This document shows positions 26,331-34,304 of a stretch of DNA of 64,000 bases, piece by piece (the first letter of the stretch is position 1; every line of letters begins with the position of its first letter). The DNA comes from Lysobacter_F sp035645555 (lineage in GTDB: Bacteria; Pseudomonadota; Gammaproteobacteria; Xanthomonadales; Xanthomonadaceae): contig DASQMI010000098.1 in the NCBI GenBank assembly GCA_035645555.1, forward strand, positions 18,362 through 82,361. Reading direction: 5' to 3'. A model generated the notes under the pieces. The model was not told where the DNA came from and made no database searches. It saw only the letters and a program-made list of their open reading frames with translations. Both the position numbers and the translations under genes were made by a program.

Positions 26331-27680
26331 TCAATCCTCGACGGCGGTCGCGTCGCCCGGCGTGTTGGCCTGACCGCCGCCACGGCGGCGCCTGCGCCGC
26401 CGCTTGCCCTCGGTCGCGGCGGCCGGCTGCGCCTGCAGCTCGGCGGCCAGCGCGTCGCCCGGCTTCTGCTGGGCTTCGCGCCAGAACGCGACGTCCGCGC
26501 CGTGCTCGTCGGAGGCGGCCAACCGCAGGGTGAGGAAGTCGAAGGCCGCGCGGAAACGCGGATGCGCGAGCAGCCGGAACACCCGCTTGCGCTGCCGTTG
26601 CGAGAAGCGCGGCTGCAGCAGCCAGATCTCCTGCATCGGCACCGAGAAGCGCCGCGGCAGCGCCACGCGGTCGAGCTGGTGCAGGGTCACGCGGTCGGCG
26701 GCGCGACGCTGCGCCTCGGTGCTCGGCACGCCCTCGGCCTGCAGCACGGCCAGTGCGCGGCAATACGCCGGCCACAGCAGCAGCGCGAACAGGAACGCCG
26801 GCGACACCGGCTCGTCGCGCGCGACGCGCTCGTCGGTGGCGCGCAGGCCCTCCAGCAACATGCGCCGCAGTGCGCCACTGCGGTTGGCGGCCAGCGCCTT
26901 GGCCGCCTCCGGCAACAGCACGCCGAGCAGGCCGGTGCGTTCCAGGCCGAGGAAGCTCTTCACCGCGTGCCCGGACAGGAACAGCTTCAGGCACTCCTCG
27001 AACAACCGCGCCGGCGCGGCCTCGGCGAGGAACGGCGCCATCTGCGCGATCGGCTGCTCGGTGGCCGGCTCGATCGTGAAGTCGAGCTTCGCCGCCAGCC
27101 GCACCGCCCGCAGCATCCGCACCGGGTCCTCGCGGTAGCGCGTGACCGGATCGCCGATCAGTCGCAGTACGCGGTTCTGCACGTCCTCGAACCCGCCGAC
27201 GTAGTCGCGCACCGAGAAATCCTCGATCGCGTAATACAGCGCGTTGGCGGTGAAGTCGCGGCGGACCGCGTCGTCCTCGATGCTGCCGTAGACGTTGTCG
27301 CGCAACAGCCGTCCGGCCTCGTCGAGCTCACGGTCGCCGCTGCCGTCGTCGCTGTTGGCGCGGAACGTGGCGACCTCGATGATCTCGCGGCCGAACACCA
27401 CGTGCGCGAGCCGGAAGCGGCGGCCGATCAGCCGGCAGTTGCGGAACAGCTGGCGGATCTGCTCCGGCGTCGCGTCGGTGGCGACGTCGAAATCCTTCGG
27501 ATGGCCGCCGATCAGCAGGTCGCGCACCGCGCCGCCGACGAGGTAGGCGCCGAAACCGGCTTCGCGAAGGCGGTACAGCACACGCAGCGCGTTCGGGCTG
27601 ATGTTCTTGCGCGAGATGATGTGGGCTTCGCGCGGGATGACGCGCAGCACGGGGCGGGCGGAAGTCGGGTCGGCTTGCAT
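26331..27680 (-). CDS. pcnB: Poly(A) polymerase I
   Basis: 449 residues. It adds 3' poly(A) tails that promote RNA decay. The class II nucleotidyltransferase core is at residues ~45-70: YLVGGAVRDLLIGGHPKDFDVATDA, with the catalytic Asp pair in DFD. RRFRLAHVVFG, RRDFTANALYY and RYREDPVRMLRAVRLAAKL follow. The C-terminus is basic (GKRRRRRRRGGG), as is usual for PcnB and probably RNA-binding. It is the first gene of the leftward run to pgi, the order pcnB-folK-panB-panC-panD being common in gammaproteobacteria. Confidence 0.96.
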   Translation of the reverse strand: MQADPTSARPVLRVIPREAHIISRKNISPNALRVLYRLREAGFGAYLVGGAVRDLLIGGHPKDFDVATDATPEQIRQLFRNCRLIGRRFRLAHVVFGREIIEVATFRANSDDGSGDRELDEAGRLLRDNVYGSIEDDAVRRDFTANALYYAIEDFSVRDYVGGFEDVQNRVLRLIGDPVTRYREDPVRMLRAVRLAAKLDFTIEPATEQPIAQMAPFLAEAAPARLFEECLKLFLSGHAVKSFLGLERTGLLGVLLPEAAKALAANRSGALRRMLLEGLRATDERVARDEPVSPAFLFALLLWPAYCRALAVLQAEGVPSTEAQRRAADRVTLHQLDRVALPRRFSVPMQEIWLLQPRFSQRQRKRVFRLLAHPRFRAAFDFLTLRLAASDEHGADVAFWREAQQKPGDALAAELQAQPAAATEGKRRRRRRRGGGQANTPGDATAVED

Positions 27681-27713
27681 CAGGCGGGCGTCGCCGCGGT
27701 CGGGTCGTGTTCG

Positions 27714-27742
27714 TTGCCGGCGGCAACAGGGACGGCTATACT
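27714..27742 (+). promoter_or_regulatory. Promoter of tRNA-Glu
   Basis: TTGCCG (27714-27719) and TATACT (27737-27742) are separated by 17 bases, and the tRNA starts 28 bases beyond the -10. An inverted repeat GTTGCC-GGC-GGCAAC (27713-27727) covers the -35 element. Confidence 0.75.
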
Positions 27743-27769
27743 AGCAAGCCGCGTTTCGACGCGGACCCT

Positions 27770-27845
27770 GCTCCCTTCGTCTAGAGGCCTAGGACGTGGC
27801 CCTCTCAAGGCTAAAACACGGGTTCGAATCCCGTAGGGAGCGCCA
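27770..27845 (+). tRNA. tRNA-Glu (anticodon CTC)
   Basis: 76 bases with a full cloverleaf. The acceptor strands are GCTCCCT and AGGGAGC, the T arm contains GGTTCGAATCC, and the anticodon loop CTCTCAA reads CTC. CCA is encoded (27843-27845). It decodes GAG, a major Glu codon in a GC-rich genome. One G-U pair lies in the anticodon stem. It stands alone, with its own promoter and terminator. Confidence 0.96.
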
Positions 27846-27851
27846 TCTTCC

Positions 27852-27885
27852 GAAAGCCCGCACCCGCTGCGGGCTTTCTTCTTTG
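27852..27885 (+). terminator. Intrinsic terminator after tRNA-Glu
   Basis: GAAAGCCCGCA and TGCGGGCTTTC form an 11-bp stem around CCCGC, followed by TTCTTCTTT. It lies 6 bases after the CCA end. Confidence 0.9.
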
Positions 27886-27956
27886 GGTCACCCGCGCGGC
27901 GCAGTGGCCGTCACGCCCCGCTACACTGTGCGCGCTTCATTCGTCCGGATCGTGCC

Positions 27957-28280
27957 ATGCCCTTCGTCGTCACCGAGAACTGCATCAAGTGCAAGTACAC
28001 CGACTGCGTGGAGGTGTGCCCGGTCGACTGTTTCCACGAGGGTCCGAACTTCCTGGTGATCGACCCGGACGAGTGCATCGACTGCACCCTGTGCGAACCG
28101 GAGTGCCCGATCAACGCGATCTACCCGGCTGACGATGTGCCGGCCGGCCAGGAGATGTTCGTGCAGCTCAATGCCGAGCTGGCGAAGGCGTGGCCGGTGA
28201 TCACCACCCGCAAGGAGCCCGCCGCCGACGCCAAGGACTGGGAAGGAAAGCCGGGCAAGATCGAGCAACTGGAACGCTGA
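27957..28280 (+). CDS. fdxA: Seven-iron ferredoxin FdxA
   Basis: 107 residues, typical of the FdxA/Azotobacter FdI-type family with one [3Fe-4S] and one [4Fe-4S] cluster. Cysteines lie at positions 9, 12, 17, 21 and 25 (ENCIKCKYTDCVEVCPVDC) and 40, 43, 46 and 50 (DECIDCTLCEPECP); the C-terminal tail of about 50 residues is family-like. It is a low-potential soluble electron carrier with partners not defined here. It starts at ATG 27957 and is a single-gene unit bounded by terminators. Confidence 0.96.
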   Translation: MPFVVTENCIKCKYTDCVEVCPVDCFHEGPNFLVIDPDECIDCTLCEPECPINAIYPADDVPAGQEMFVQLNAELAKAWPVITTRKEPAADAKDWEGKPGKIEQLER

Positions 28281-28312
28281 TCGCCTTTCTGCGACCGGTT
28301 CGAACAGAAACA

Positions 28313-28338
28313 GAAAGGGCGCCTCGCGGCGCCCTTTC
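28313..28338. terminator. Terminator between convergent fdxA and the lipoprotein gene
   Basis: GAAAGGGCGCC and GGCGCCCTTTC form an 11-bp stem around TCGC. It can serve either direction; the T tracts are short. Confidence 0.7.
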
Positions 28339-28358
28339 CCGTTGCGCGGGTGTTGCCG

Positions 28359-28871
28359 TTACCGGCTGCCGAGCGCGCCCTTGAGCGTCTCGATCAGCTT
28401 CGCCGGGCCCTCGCCCGCAGCGGGCAGTCCGCGCGGATCGACCGCCGACACGAACACGCCGTTGTCGGTCGCGGACACCCGGACCAGGAAGTTAGCACCG
28501 CCGTAGTTGACGTCGTAGGCACCGAGGTTCGGCGCACGACTGGCGACGGTCACGCCCTCGGTGCGGTCGAGCACCTCGCCGACGCGGGCGAACACGTCAT
28601 CGCGCGTGCCGGCGACGGTGAAGCCGATCGCCTGCGCGGCGGGCCGCGCAGGGGCCGCGCCCGCGTTGATCGCGGTGGTGCCGGCCGGCGGCAGCGCCAT
28701 CGCACCGTCGGTACGCGGTGCGTCCAGGTCCAGCGGAACCTCGAGCGGACGGCTCTCGGGCGCCTGCGCGTAGACGTCGTTCTTGCGGAACCAGCGGCAG
28801 CCGGAAGCCGCGACCACGGCGACCAGCAGGGTCAGCGCCAGGGCGCGGTGCAGCGGAAGGTTGGGACGCAT
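28359..28871 (-). CDS. BamC/NlpB-like lipoprotein
   Basis: 170 residues from ATG 28871, with AGGAGA nine bases upstream. The N-terminus (LALTLLVAVVAASGC) is a lipoprotein signal with Cys as the first mature residue. It lies directly downstream of dapA, the position of bamC in E. coli. The C-terminal part (AIGFTVAGTRDDVFARVGEVLDRTEGVTV to LIETLKGALGSR) looks like one helix-grip domain of BamC. It is only half the length of E. coli BamC (about 344 residues), so it would be a one-domain version. The role in the BAM outer-membrane assembly complex is inferred from position and weak similarity. Confidence 0.7.
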   Translation of the reverse strand: MRPNLPLHRALALTLLVAVVAASGCRWFRKNDVYAQAPESRPLEVPLDLDAPRTDGAMALPPAGTTAINAGAAPARPAAQAIGFTVAGTRDDVFARVGEVLDRTEGVTVASRAPNLGAYDVNYGGANFLVRVSATDNGVFVSAVDPRGLPAAGEGPAKLIETLKGALGSR

Positions 28872-28891
28872 TCGGTTTCTCCTGGGTAGGG

Positions 28892-29797
28892 TCAGGCCAC
28901 GAGCGCGTCGCGGCATTCGGATTCGAGAGCGAGCGCCTGCGCGGTGATGCGCGCGGCGAGCTCCTGGTGGGCGGCGGACAGCGGCAGCAGCGGCAGGCGC
29001 AGGCCGTGGCCAAGCCCCATGCGCTGCAGGACCGCCTTCACCGGGATCGGATTGGGCTCGATGCCGAGGAAGTCGTTGAGCGGCGTCAGTCGCGCGTTCC
29101 ACGCGTCCGCCTCGGCGCGCTGGCCGGCGCGCGCCAGGTCGCACAGCCGCCGCATCGCGCGCGGCGCGACGTTGGAGGCAACCGAGATCACACCGTCGGC
29201 GCCGTCGAGCATCGAGCGGCACGCGGTCGGATCATCGCCGCTCAGCACGCGGAAGCCGTCGCCCTGCAACCGCAGCAGCGCGGCGATGCGCTCCGGCTCC
29301 GCACGCGCTTCCTTGATCGCCACGATGCGCGGATGCGGCAGCAGTGCGGCGACCGTCTCCGGCAGCAGGTCGCATCCGGTGCGGGTCGGCACGTTGTAGA
29401 GCACGATCGGCAGCGCGCCGTCGTCGGCGACCGCGCGGTAGTGCGCGATCAGTCCGGGCTGGGTCGGTCGCACGTACGGCGGCGTGACCACCAGCGCGGC
29501 ATCCGCGCCGAGCGCGGCCGCACGCCGGGTGAGTTCGATGGTCTTGGTGGTGTTCGACAGGCCGGTTCCGGCGAGCACCGGAATGCGTCCTGCGATCTCC
29601 TCGACCGCGGTGCGCAGCAGCGTGTCGTATTCGGCGTCCAGCAGCGCCGCCGCCTCGCCGGTGGAACCGGCCACGACGACCGCCTGGGTGCCGCCTTCCA
29701 GCTGCGCGTGCAGCAGCGCGCGCCATGCGTTCAAGTCGAGTTCGCCCGCGGCGTCGAACGGAGTGGCGAGCGCGGTGATGCTGCCGGAGAGTCGCAA
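28892..29797 (-). CDS. dapA: 4-hydroxy-tetrahydrodipicolinate synthase
   Basis: 301 residues from a TTG start at 29797, chosen because DapA proteins begin with a short M-x-LSGSITALATPF and AGG lies upstream; a longer frame reaches 29917 but its extra residues are not family-like. Residues Tyr134 (LYNVPTRTG) and Lys162 (VAIKEA) match E. coli Tyr133 and Lys161, which bind and form the Schiff base with pyruvate. It makes the first lysine/diaminopimelate branch intermediate from pyruvate and aspartate semialdehyde. It is divergent from the gcvR-like gene. Confidence 0.95.
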   Translation of the reverse strand: MRLSGSITALATPFDAAGELDLNAWRALLHAQLEGGTQAVVVAGSTGEAAALLDAEYDTLLRTAVEEIAGRIPVLAGTGLSNTTKTIELTRRAAALGADAALVVTPPYVRPTQPGLIAHYRAVADDGALPIVLYNVPTRTGCDLLPETVAALLPHPRIVAIKEARAEPERIAALLRLQGDGFRVLSGDDPTACRSMLDGADGVISVASNVAPRAMRRLCDLARAGQRAEADAWNARLTPLNDFLGIEPNPIPVKAVLQRMGLGHGLRLPLLPLSAAHQELAARITAQALALESECRDALVA

Positions 29798-29955
29798 AGG
29801 GAAGCCTACGCGTGAAGTGGCGGTGAGGGCGCGGCGGCACGCGCCCGACGATGTTACTTGCGGCGCGAAAGCGCGGGCAAGTATGCTGAACGCCGCGCGT
29901 CCGCCCGGTGCGGACATCGTTCATCCCTCTCACGTTTCCGATCGCAGACGCCGCC

Positions 29956-30516
29956 TTGACCGACTCCGCCGCCCGGCCGTCCCCGAACGAAAACCATCTC
30001 CTGATCAACGCCTATACGACGCATCCGGAGTCGCCGCTGCTGTCGGTGACGCGCCGGATCGCCGACAGCGGCTGCAATCTGGTCGATGCACGCCTGTCCA
30101 CCGTCGGGCGCGACGTCTCGGTGACCGCGCTCGCGGTGGGTTCGTGGGACGCGGTCGCGAAGCTCGAGGCCATGCTCGGGCGCCTGGAGCGCGAGGAAGG
30201 CCTGAAGCTGGTCTGGTACCGCACCGGCCCGAAGCAGCCGCAGTCGAACCTGCTGCCGTACGTGGTCGAGGTGGTGGCGGCCGACAAGCCGGGGATCCTG
30301 TTCCAGCTGGCCGATTTCTTCGATCGCCAGGGCATCACCATCGAGAACCTGCAGTCCACGCGCTACCGCGCGATGCAGACCGGCGCGGAGATGTTCTCGG
30401 CGCAAATCACCATCGGCGTTCCATCGACCATGCACATCGCCGCGCTGCGCGACGACTTCCTCGAGTTCTGCGACCATCTGAACCTGGACGCGATCATGGA
30501 CCCGATGAAGTTCTGA
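29956..30516 (+). CDS. gcvR: GcvR-like glycine cleavage regulator (two ACT domains)
   Basis: About 186 residues from TTG 29956 (LTDSAARPSPNENHLLINAYTTH); a GTG at 29908 would add 16 residues, and neither has a good ribosome site. Two ACT domains are seen: HLLINAYTTHPESPLLSVTRRIADSGCNLVDARLS and YVVEVVAADKPGILFQLADFFDRQGITIENLQSTRY. In E. coli GcvR binds glycine and antagonises the activator GcvA. No gcv gene is near, so a role in glycine control is by family only. A -10-like TATGCT lies at 29883-29888. This order, divergent from dapA and followed by bcp, is usual in Xanthomonadaceae. Confidence 0.85.
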   Translation: MTDSAARPSPNENHLLINAYTTHPESPLLSVTRRIADSGCNLVDARLSTVGRDVSVTALAVGSWDAVAKLEAMLGRLEREEGLKLVWYRTGPKQPQSNLLPYVVEVVAADKPGILFQLADFFDRQGITIENLQSTRYRAMQTGAEMFSAQITIGVPSTMHIAALRDDFLEFCDHLNLDAIMDPMKF

Positions 30517-30636
30517 CCTTCGCAACCGGAGAGCGGAGATTCGAGATCGGTGAAACGCGGCGCCCCCAGGCCAGTCGACCACGCTGACGCGGAAGCGCCC
30601 GCTTCCCCGAAACCCGCATCACGCCTTTCCGCTCCC

Positions 30637-31107
30637 ATGCTTCAGACCGGCGACCGCATCCCCGACCTGCCCCTCGCGCTCTCGAGCGGCACGACCGCGC
30701 GGCTGGCCGATTACCGCGGGCGCTGGCTGGTGCTCTACTTCTATCCGAAGGACAGCACACCCGGCTGCACCACCGAAGGGATCGACTTCAACGCGCTACT
30801 GCCGAAGTTCCGCAAGCTCGGCGCCGAGGTGCTGGGCGTTTCGCGCGACTCGATCCGCTCGCACCAGAACTTCTGCGCGAAACAGGGCTTCAGGTTCGAC
30901 CTGGTCAGCGACGCCGACGAGACGCTGTGCAACGCGTTCGGCGTGATCAAGGAAAAGAACATGTACGGCCGCAAGGTGCTCGGCATCGAGCGCAGCACGT
31001 TCCTGATCGATCCGGAAGGCCGCATCGCGCACTGCTGGCGGCCGGTCAAGGTGCCCGGCCATGCCGAGGCCGTCTACCAGACGCTGAAGGCGGCCCAGTC
31101 GCAGTGA
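30637..31107 (+). CDS. bcp: Thiol peroxidase Bcp/PrxQ
   Basis: 156 residues from ATG 30637. It reduces hydroperoxides using thioredoxin. The peroxidatic Cys44 is in YPKDSTPGCTTEG. The second cysteine five residues later, present in E. coli Bcp, is replaced by Ile49, while Cys80 (NFCAKQGF) is present. The 36-residue spacing equals the Cys48-Cys84 pair of Xanthomonas PrxQ, so an intramolecular disulfide of that type is expected. It follows gcvR; the longer upstream reading is not family-like. Confidence 0.95.
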   Translation: MLQTGDRIPDLPLALSSGTTARLADYRGRWLVLYFYPKDSTPGCTTEGIDFNALLPKFRKLGAEVLGVSRDSIRSHQNFCAKQGFRFDLVSDADETLCNAFGVIKEKNMYGRKVLGIERSTFLIDPEGRIAHCWRPVKVPGHAEAVYQTLKAAQSQ

Positions 31108-31219
31108 TCCCCTCGCCGTTCCAAGCGCCGCGCCGTCCTGCTCCGCAGGCCACGGCGGCGCTGCCGTGCGTGCACGCCGGTGCACGCATCCTTTCCGACC
31201 ACCGCCATGAGAGCCCGGA

Positions 31220-32617
31220 ATGACCCGAAGCAAGCGCATCTACGTGCTCGATACCAACGTGCTCATGCACGACCCGACGGCGCTGTTCAAGTTCGAGGAG
31301 CACGACGTATACCTGCCGATGCAGGTGATCGAGGAGCTGGACAACGGCAAGAAAGGCACGTCGGAGGCGGCACGCAACGCACGCCAGGTCAGCCGTTTCC
31401 TCAACGAGCTGATCCAGTCCGGCGACATGCAGCGCATCGGCAGCGGCATTCCGCTTGTCCACCCGCAGGGCCTGCAGCTGCGCGCCAAGGCCAGCGCCGG
31501 CTCCCTGCGCTTCCAGACCGAACCGGTCGACATCGGCAAGCGTTTCGGCGCGGTGATTCCCGACAACCAGATCCTCGGCGCGGTGCTGGCGCTGCAGGAG
31601 AGCGAGCCGACCACGCCGGTGGTGCTGGTGTCGAAGGACATCAACCTGCGGATCAAGGCGTCGATCGCCGGCATCGTGTCCGAGGATTACGAGAACGACC
31701 GCGCGCTCGACGATTTCAGCCTGCTCTACACCGGCGCCACCGAGCTGCCGGAGGATTTCTGGCAGCGCTACGGGAATGACCTGAAGTCCTGGACCGAGAA
31801 GGGCCGCACCTACTACGAGCTGACCCGCGTCGACGGCGACGACTGGTATCCGAACCAGTTTTTGTACCTGCCCGGCGACGAGGAATCCGAGCTCAAGGTC
31901 GCCCGCCTGCACGGCGAGCGCGTGGTACTGCAGATCGTCGACGACTACCGCCACCAGCAGCACGCGGTTTGGGGCATCAGCGCGCGCAACCGCGAGCAGA
32001 ATTTCGCGCTCAACGCGCTGATGGACCCGGAGATCGATTTCGTCACCCTGCTCGGCACCGCCGGCACCGGCAAGACGCTGCTCGCGCTCGCGGCGGGCCT
32101 CGCGCAGACGATGGATCAGCAGCGTTACCGCGAGATCATCATGACCCGCGCGACGGTGAGCGTCGGCGAGGACATCGGCTTCCTGCCCGGTACCGAGGAG
32201 GAAAAGATGACGCCGTGGATGGGCGCGCTGACCGACAACCTCGAAGTGCTCACCCACAACCAGGACGGCGGCAGCTGGGGGCGCGCGGCGACCAACGACC
32301 TGCTCGCCGCGCGCATCAAGATCCGCTCGATGAACTTCATGCGTGGGCGCACGTTCCTCAACCGCTGGCTGATCCTCGACGAGGCGCAAAACCTCACGCC
32401 GAAGCAGATGAAGACGCTGATCACCCGCGCAGGCCCGGGCACGAAGATCGTCTGCCTCGGCAACGTCGAACAGATCGATACGCCCTACCTCACGGAAACC
32501 ACGTCCGGCCTCACCTACGCGGTCGACCGCTTCAAGGCGTGGGAACACAGCGCGCACGTCACCTTGCGCCGCGGCGAACGCTCGCGGCTGGCCGACTACG
32601 CGTCCGACGTGTTGTAG
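31220..32617 (+). CDS. PhoH2-type PIN domain ribonuclease fused to PhoH ATPase
   Basis: 465 residues with two domains. The N-terminal PIN nuclease (to ~residue 140) shows IYVLDTNVLMHDP, VIEELDNGKKG and VLVSKDINLRIKA with acidic active-site residues. The C-terminal PhoH P-loop ATPase has Walker A GTAGTGKT around residue 280 and Walker B LILDEAQN, followed by ITRAGPGTKIVCLGN. PhoH2 proteins unwind and cut RNA. Here the gene stands alone, without the small PhoAT antitoxin known in mycobacteria. Its start, ATG 31220, follows a GAGAGCCCGGA leader. Length is normal for the family. Confidence 0.93.
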   Translation: MTRSKRIYVLDTNVLMHDPTALFKFEEHDVYLPMQVIEELDNGKKGTSEAARNARQVSRFLNELIQSGDMQRIGSGIPLVHPQGLQLRAKASAGSLRFQTEPVDIGKRFGAVIPDNQILGAVLALQESEPTTPVVLVSKDINLRIKASIAGIVSEDYENDRALDDFSLLYTGATELPEDFWQRYGNDLKSWTEKGRTYYELTRVDGDDWYPNQFLYLPGDEESELKVARLHGERVVLQIVDDYRHQQHAVWGISARNREQNFALNALMDPEIDFVTLLGTAGTGKTLLALAAGLAQTMDQQRYREIIMTRATVSVGEDIGFLPGTEEEKMTPWMGALTDNLEVLTHNQDGGSWGRAATNDLLAARIKIRSMNFMRGRTFLNRWLILDEAQNLTPKQMKTLITRAGPGTKIVCLGNVEQIDTPYLTETTSGLTYAVDRFKAWEHSAHVTLRRGERSRLADYASDVL

Positions 32618-32631
32618 CGCGAGCAGTCGGC

Positions 32632-32662
32632 AAAAAAAGAAACGGGCCCGTCGCCGGGCCCG
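32632..32662 (-). terminator. Bidirectional intrinsic terminator between phoH2 and the cytochrome genes
   Basis: CGGGCCCG-TCGC-CGGGCCCG forms an 8-bp stem. On the minus strand it is followed by a TTTCTTTTTTT tract, ideal for the cytochrome operon; on the plus strand it lies 25 bases after the PhoH stop. Confidence 0.85.
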
Positions 32663-32685
32663 CTCGTTCTTTCGGGTACCGCCGC

Positions 32686-33258
32686 TCAGTGCGCGGCTGG
32701 CGGCGCGGCCGGCGGCAGCGGCTCGGGCACCTTGTTGCGGATCGGCGGGATCGTACGCAAGTACGCGAACATCGCCTCGAGATCCTCGTCCGTGAGGTTC
32801 TTGAACGTCGGAATCGGCATCGGCGGCAGGATCGGCCGGCCGCGGCCCATGTGGCGGCCGGTGCGGATCGTGTCCTTGAAGTTCTGGAACGTCCAGCGGC
32901 CGAGGCCGGTCTCCGGATCCGGTGTCAGGTTGGCGGTGAAGCTGATGCCCCATGGCCCCGACCAGGCGGTGTTCACGTTGCCGGCCGCCATCGTCCACGG
33001 CATCTCCAGCTTCGGCGCCGGCGGCATCGTCAGGTCCTGTGGATGACCGGACAGCGCGCGCGACATGTCCCACTCCGGTCCGTTCGGGCCCAGCTTCATG
33101 GGGGTGTGGCAGTCGTGGCAGCCGGTCACCGTTACCAGGTACTGGCCGCGCGCGATCTTCTTGGCATCGGCGGACTTGCCTTTCTCGGCCGCGCCGAGCG
33201 GCGCAGCCGCGAGCGCCGCGACCAACAGGGTCGGCAGCAGGAGGGTCTTGCACGTCAT
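32686..33258 (-). CDS. Monoheme c-type cytochrome, periplasmic
   Basis: 190 residues from ATG 33258 with AAGGA upstream. The N-terminal signal peptide (LLLPTLLVAALAAAPLGAAE) is followed by ARGQYLVTVTGCHDCHTP, a CxxCH heme site. Candidate Met axial ligands lie later in the sequence (PMPIPTFKNLTDEDLEAMFAYLRTIPPI has the cytochrome c C-terminal helix pattern). The tail is Pro/Ala-rich. Such proteins donate or accept electrons in the periplasm. Its ATG overlaps the stop of the diheme cytochrome gene (ATGA), so the two form one operon. Confidence 0.9.
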   Translation of the reverse strand: MTCKTLLLPTLLVAALAAAPLGAAEKGKSADAKKIARGQYLVTVTGCHDCHTPMKLGPNGPEWDMSRALSGHPQDLTMPPAPKLEMPWTMAAGNVNTAWSGPWGISFTANLTPDPETGLGRWTFQNFKDTIRTGRHMGRGRPILPPMPIPTFKNLTDEDLEAMFAYLRTIPPIRNKVPEPLPPAAPPAAH

Positions 33259-34304
33259 CGTGGAGTTTCCTTGCGGTTGGGCAGGTCGTGTTCGACCCAG
33301 CGCTCGATGAGCGCCAGGGCATCCTTGTCCGGCACCTCGGTGCCGAGCGGAGGCATCTGCATGCGCGGGTCGCGCGAGCGCATGCGCAGCAGCAGCACGC
33401 TGGCCGCCGGGTCGCCCGGCACCAGCAGCCGCGTGCTCGCCACGCCGGCCGGACGGTAGCGGGTGCTGCCGCCCACCAGCGCGCCGAGCATCTTTTCGCC
33501 TGCCGCGATGTCGGCAGGATCCAGCGCCAGCTGCAGCTCGACCGGCACCGCCGCGCCGGTTGCTTCCGGGCTGGCGTGGCAGTGGCCGCAGTTGGCGTTG
33601 AGGTAGCCGAGAACCGCGCGCTCGGCCGGGCTCGCGGCGGCGATCCGCGGCGGCGTGTCGAGCATCGCCTTGGGCAGGCCGCGCAGCAGTCCGCGCGAGG
33701 CCAGGACGCGCAGATCGACGTCGCCGTCGCGCAGCGGCTCGGCGTGCGGTGCCAACGGATCGCGATCGGCGGAGAGCTGCAGCGTGTTGAAGCCGAGCAC
33801 CGGCACCGGCGCGCCGTCGTGGCAGGCGCGGCAGTCCGCTTCGGACAGGATCCGGTACGGCTTGCCGCTGGGCAGCGTCAGGGTGGTCCCGGCCTCGGGC
33901 GCCAACCGGGCCTCGGCGCCGGCTTCGTCCCAGATGTAGGTGGCATAGCGCCAGCTGCCGTCGCCGAGGCGCTCGATCAGTCGCGTCTCCACAGCACGGC
34001 CGTCGACCGCGAACTCCTTCCACAGCCGAGTGCCGCGCGGGAACTCCCACCGCTCCGGACGCGTCGCATCGATGGCGCGGCCCCGTGGCAAAGCGATCCA
34101 GCGACGCTTGCTCGCGCCGTCGGACCACAGGGGGTATTGCGGGGTGTAGCCCAGCACGCCAGGCGCCACCTGTTGGGGCGCGGAGCGCGCATACAGGCCG
34201 GTGTCGTGCAGCTGCTGCGGCAGCGGAGCCTGCGAGGCGCCATCGCTTGCGGACGGCAACGATAGCGCAAGGGCGGCGGCGAGGAGCGCGGTTTTGCTGT
34301 TCAT
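33255..34304 (-). CDS. Diheme c-type cytochrome, SO2930-like family
   Basis: 349 residues from ATG 34304, with GGAAGG six bases upstream; a longer frame lacks a signal peptide. The N-terminus KTALLAAALALSLPSASDGAS is exported. Two heme sites are present, EADCRACHDG about residue 165 and NANCGHCHAS about residue 240. The N-terminal two-thirds (GVLGYTPQYPLWSDGASKRRWIALP, RLWKEFAVDGRAVETRLIERL) matches the conserved pattern of proteins annotated as SO2930-family diheme cytochromes. The function is unknown. It is translationally coupled to the monoheme gene downstream. The parallel beta-helix protein often encoded beside this family is not adjacent here. Confidence 0.87.
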   Translation of the reverse strand: MNSKTALLAAALALSLPSASDGASQAPLPQQLHDTGLYARSAPQQVAPGVLGYTPQYPLWSDGASKRRWIALPRGRAIDATRPERWEFPRGTRLWKEFAVDGRAVETRLIERLGDGSWRYATYIWDEAGAEARLAPEAGTTLTLPSGKPYRILSEADCRACHDGAPVPVLGFNTLQLSADRDPLAPHAEPLRDGDVDLRVLASRGLLRGLPKAMLDTPPRIAAASPAERAVLGYLNANCGHCHASPEATGAAVPVELQLALDPADIAAGEKMLGALVGGSTRYRPAGVASTRLLVPGDPAASVLLLRMRSRDPRMQMPPLGTEVPDKDALALIERWVEHDLPNRKETPR

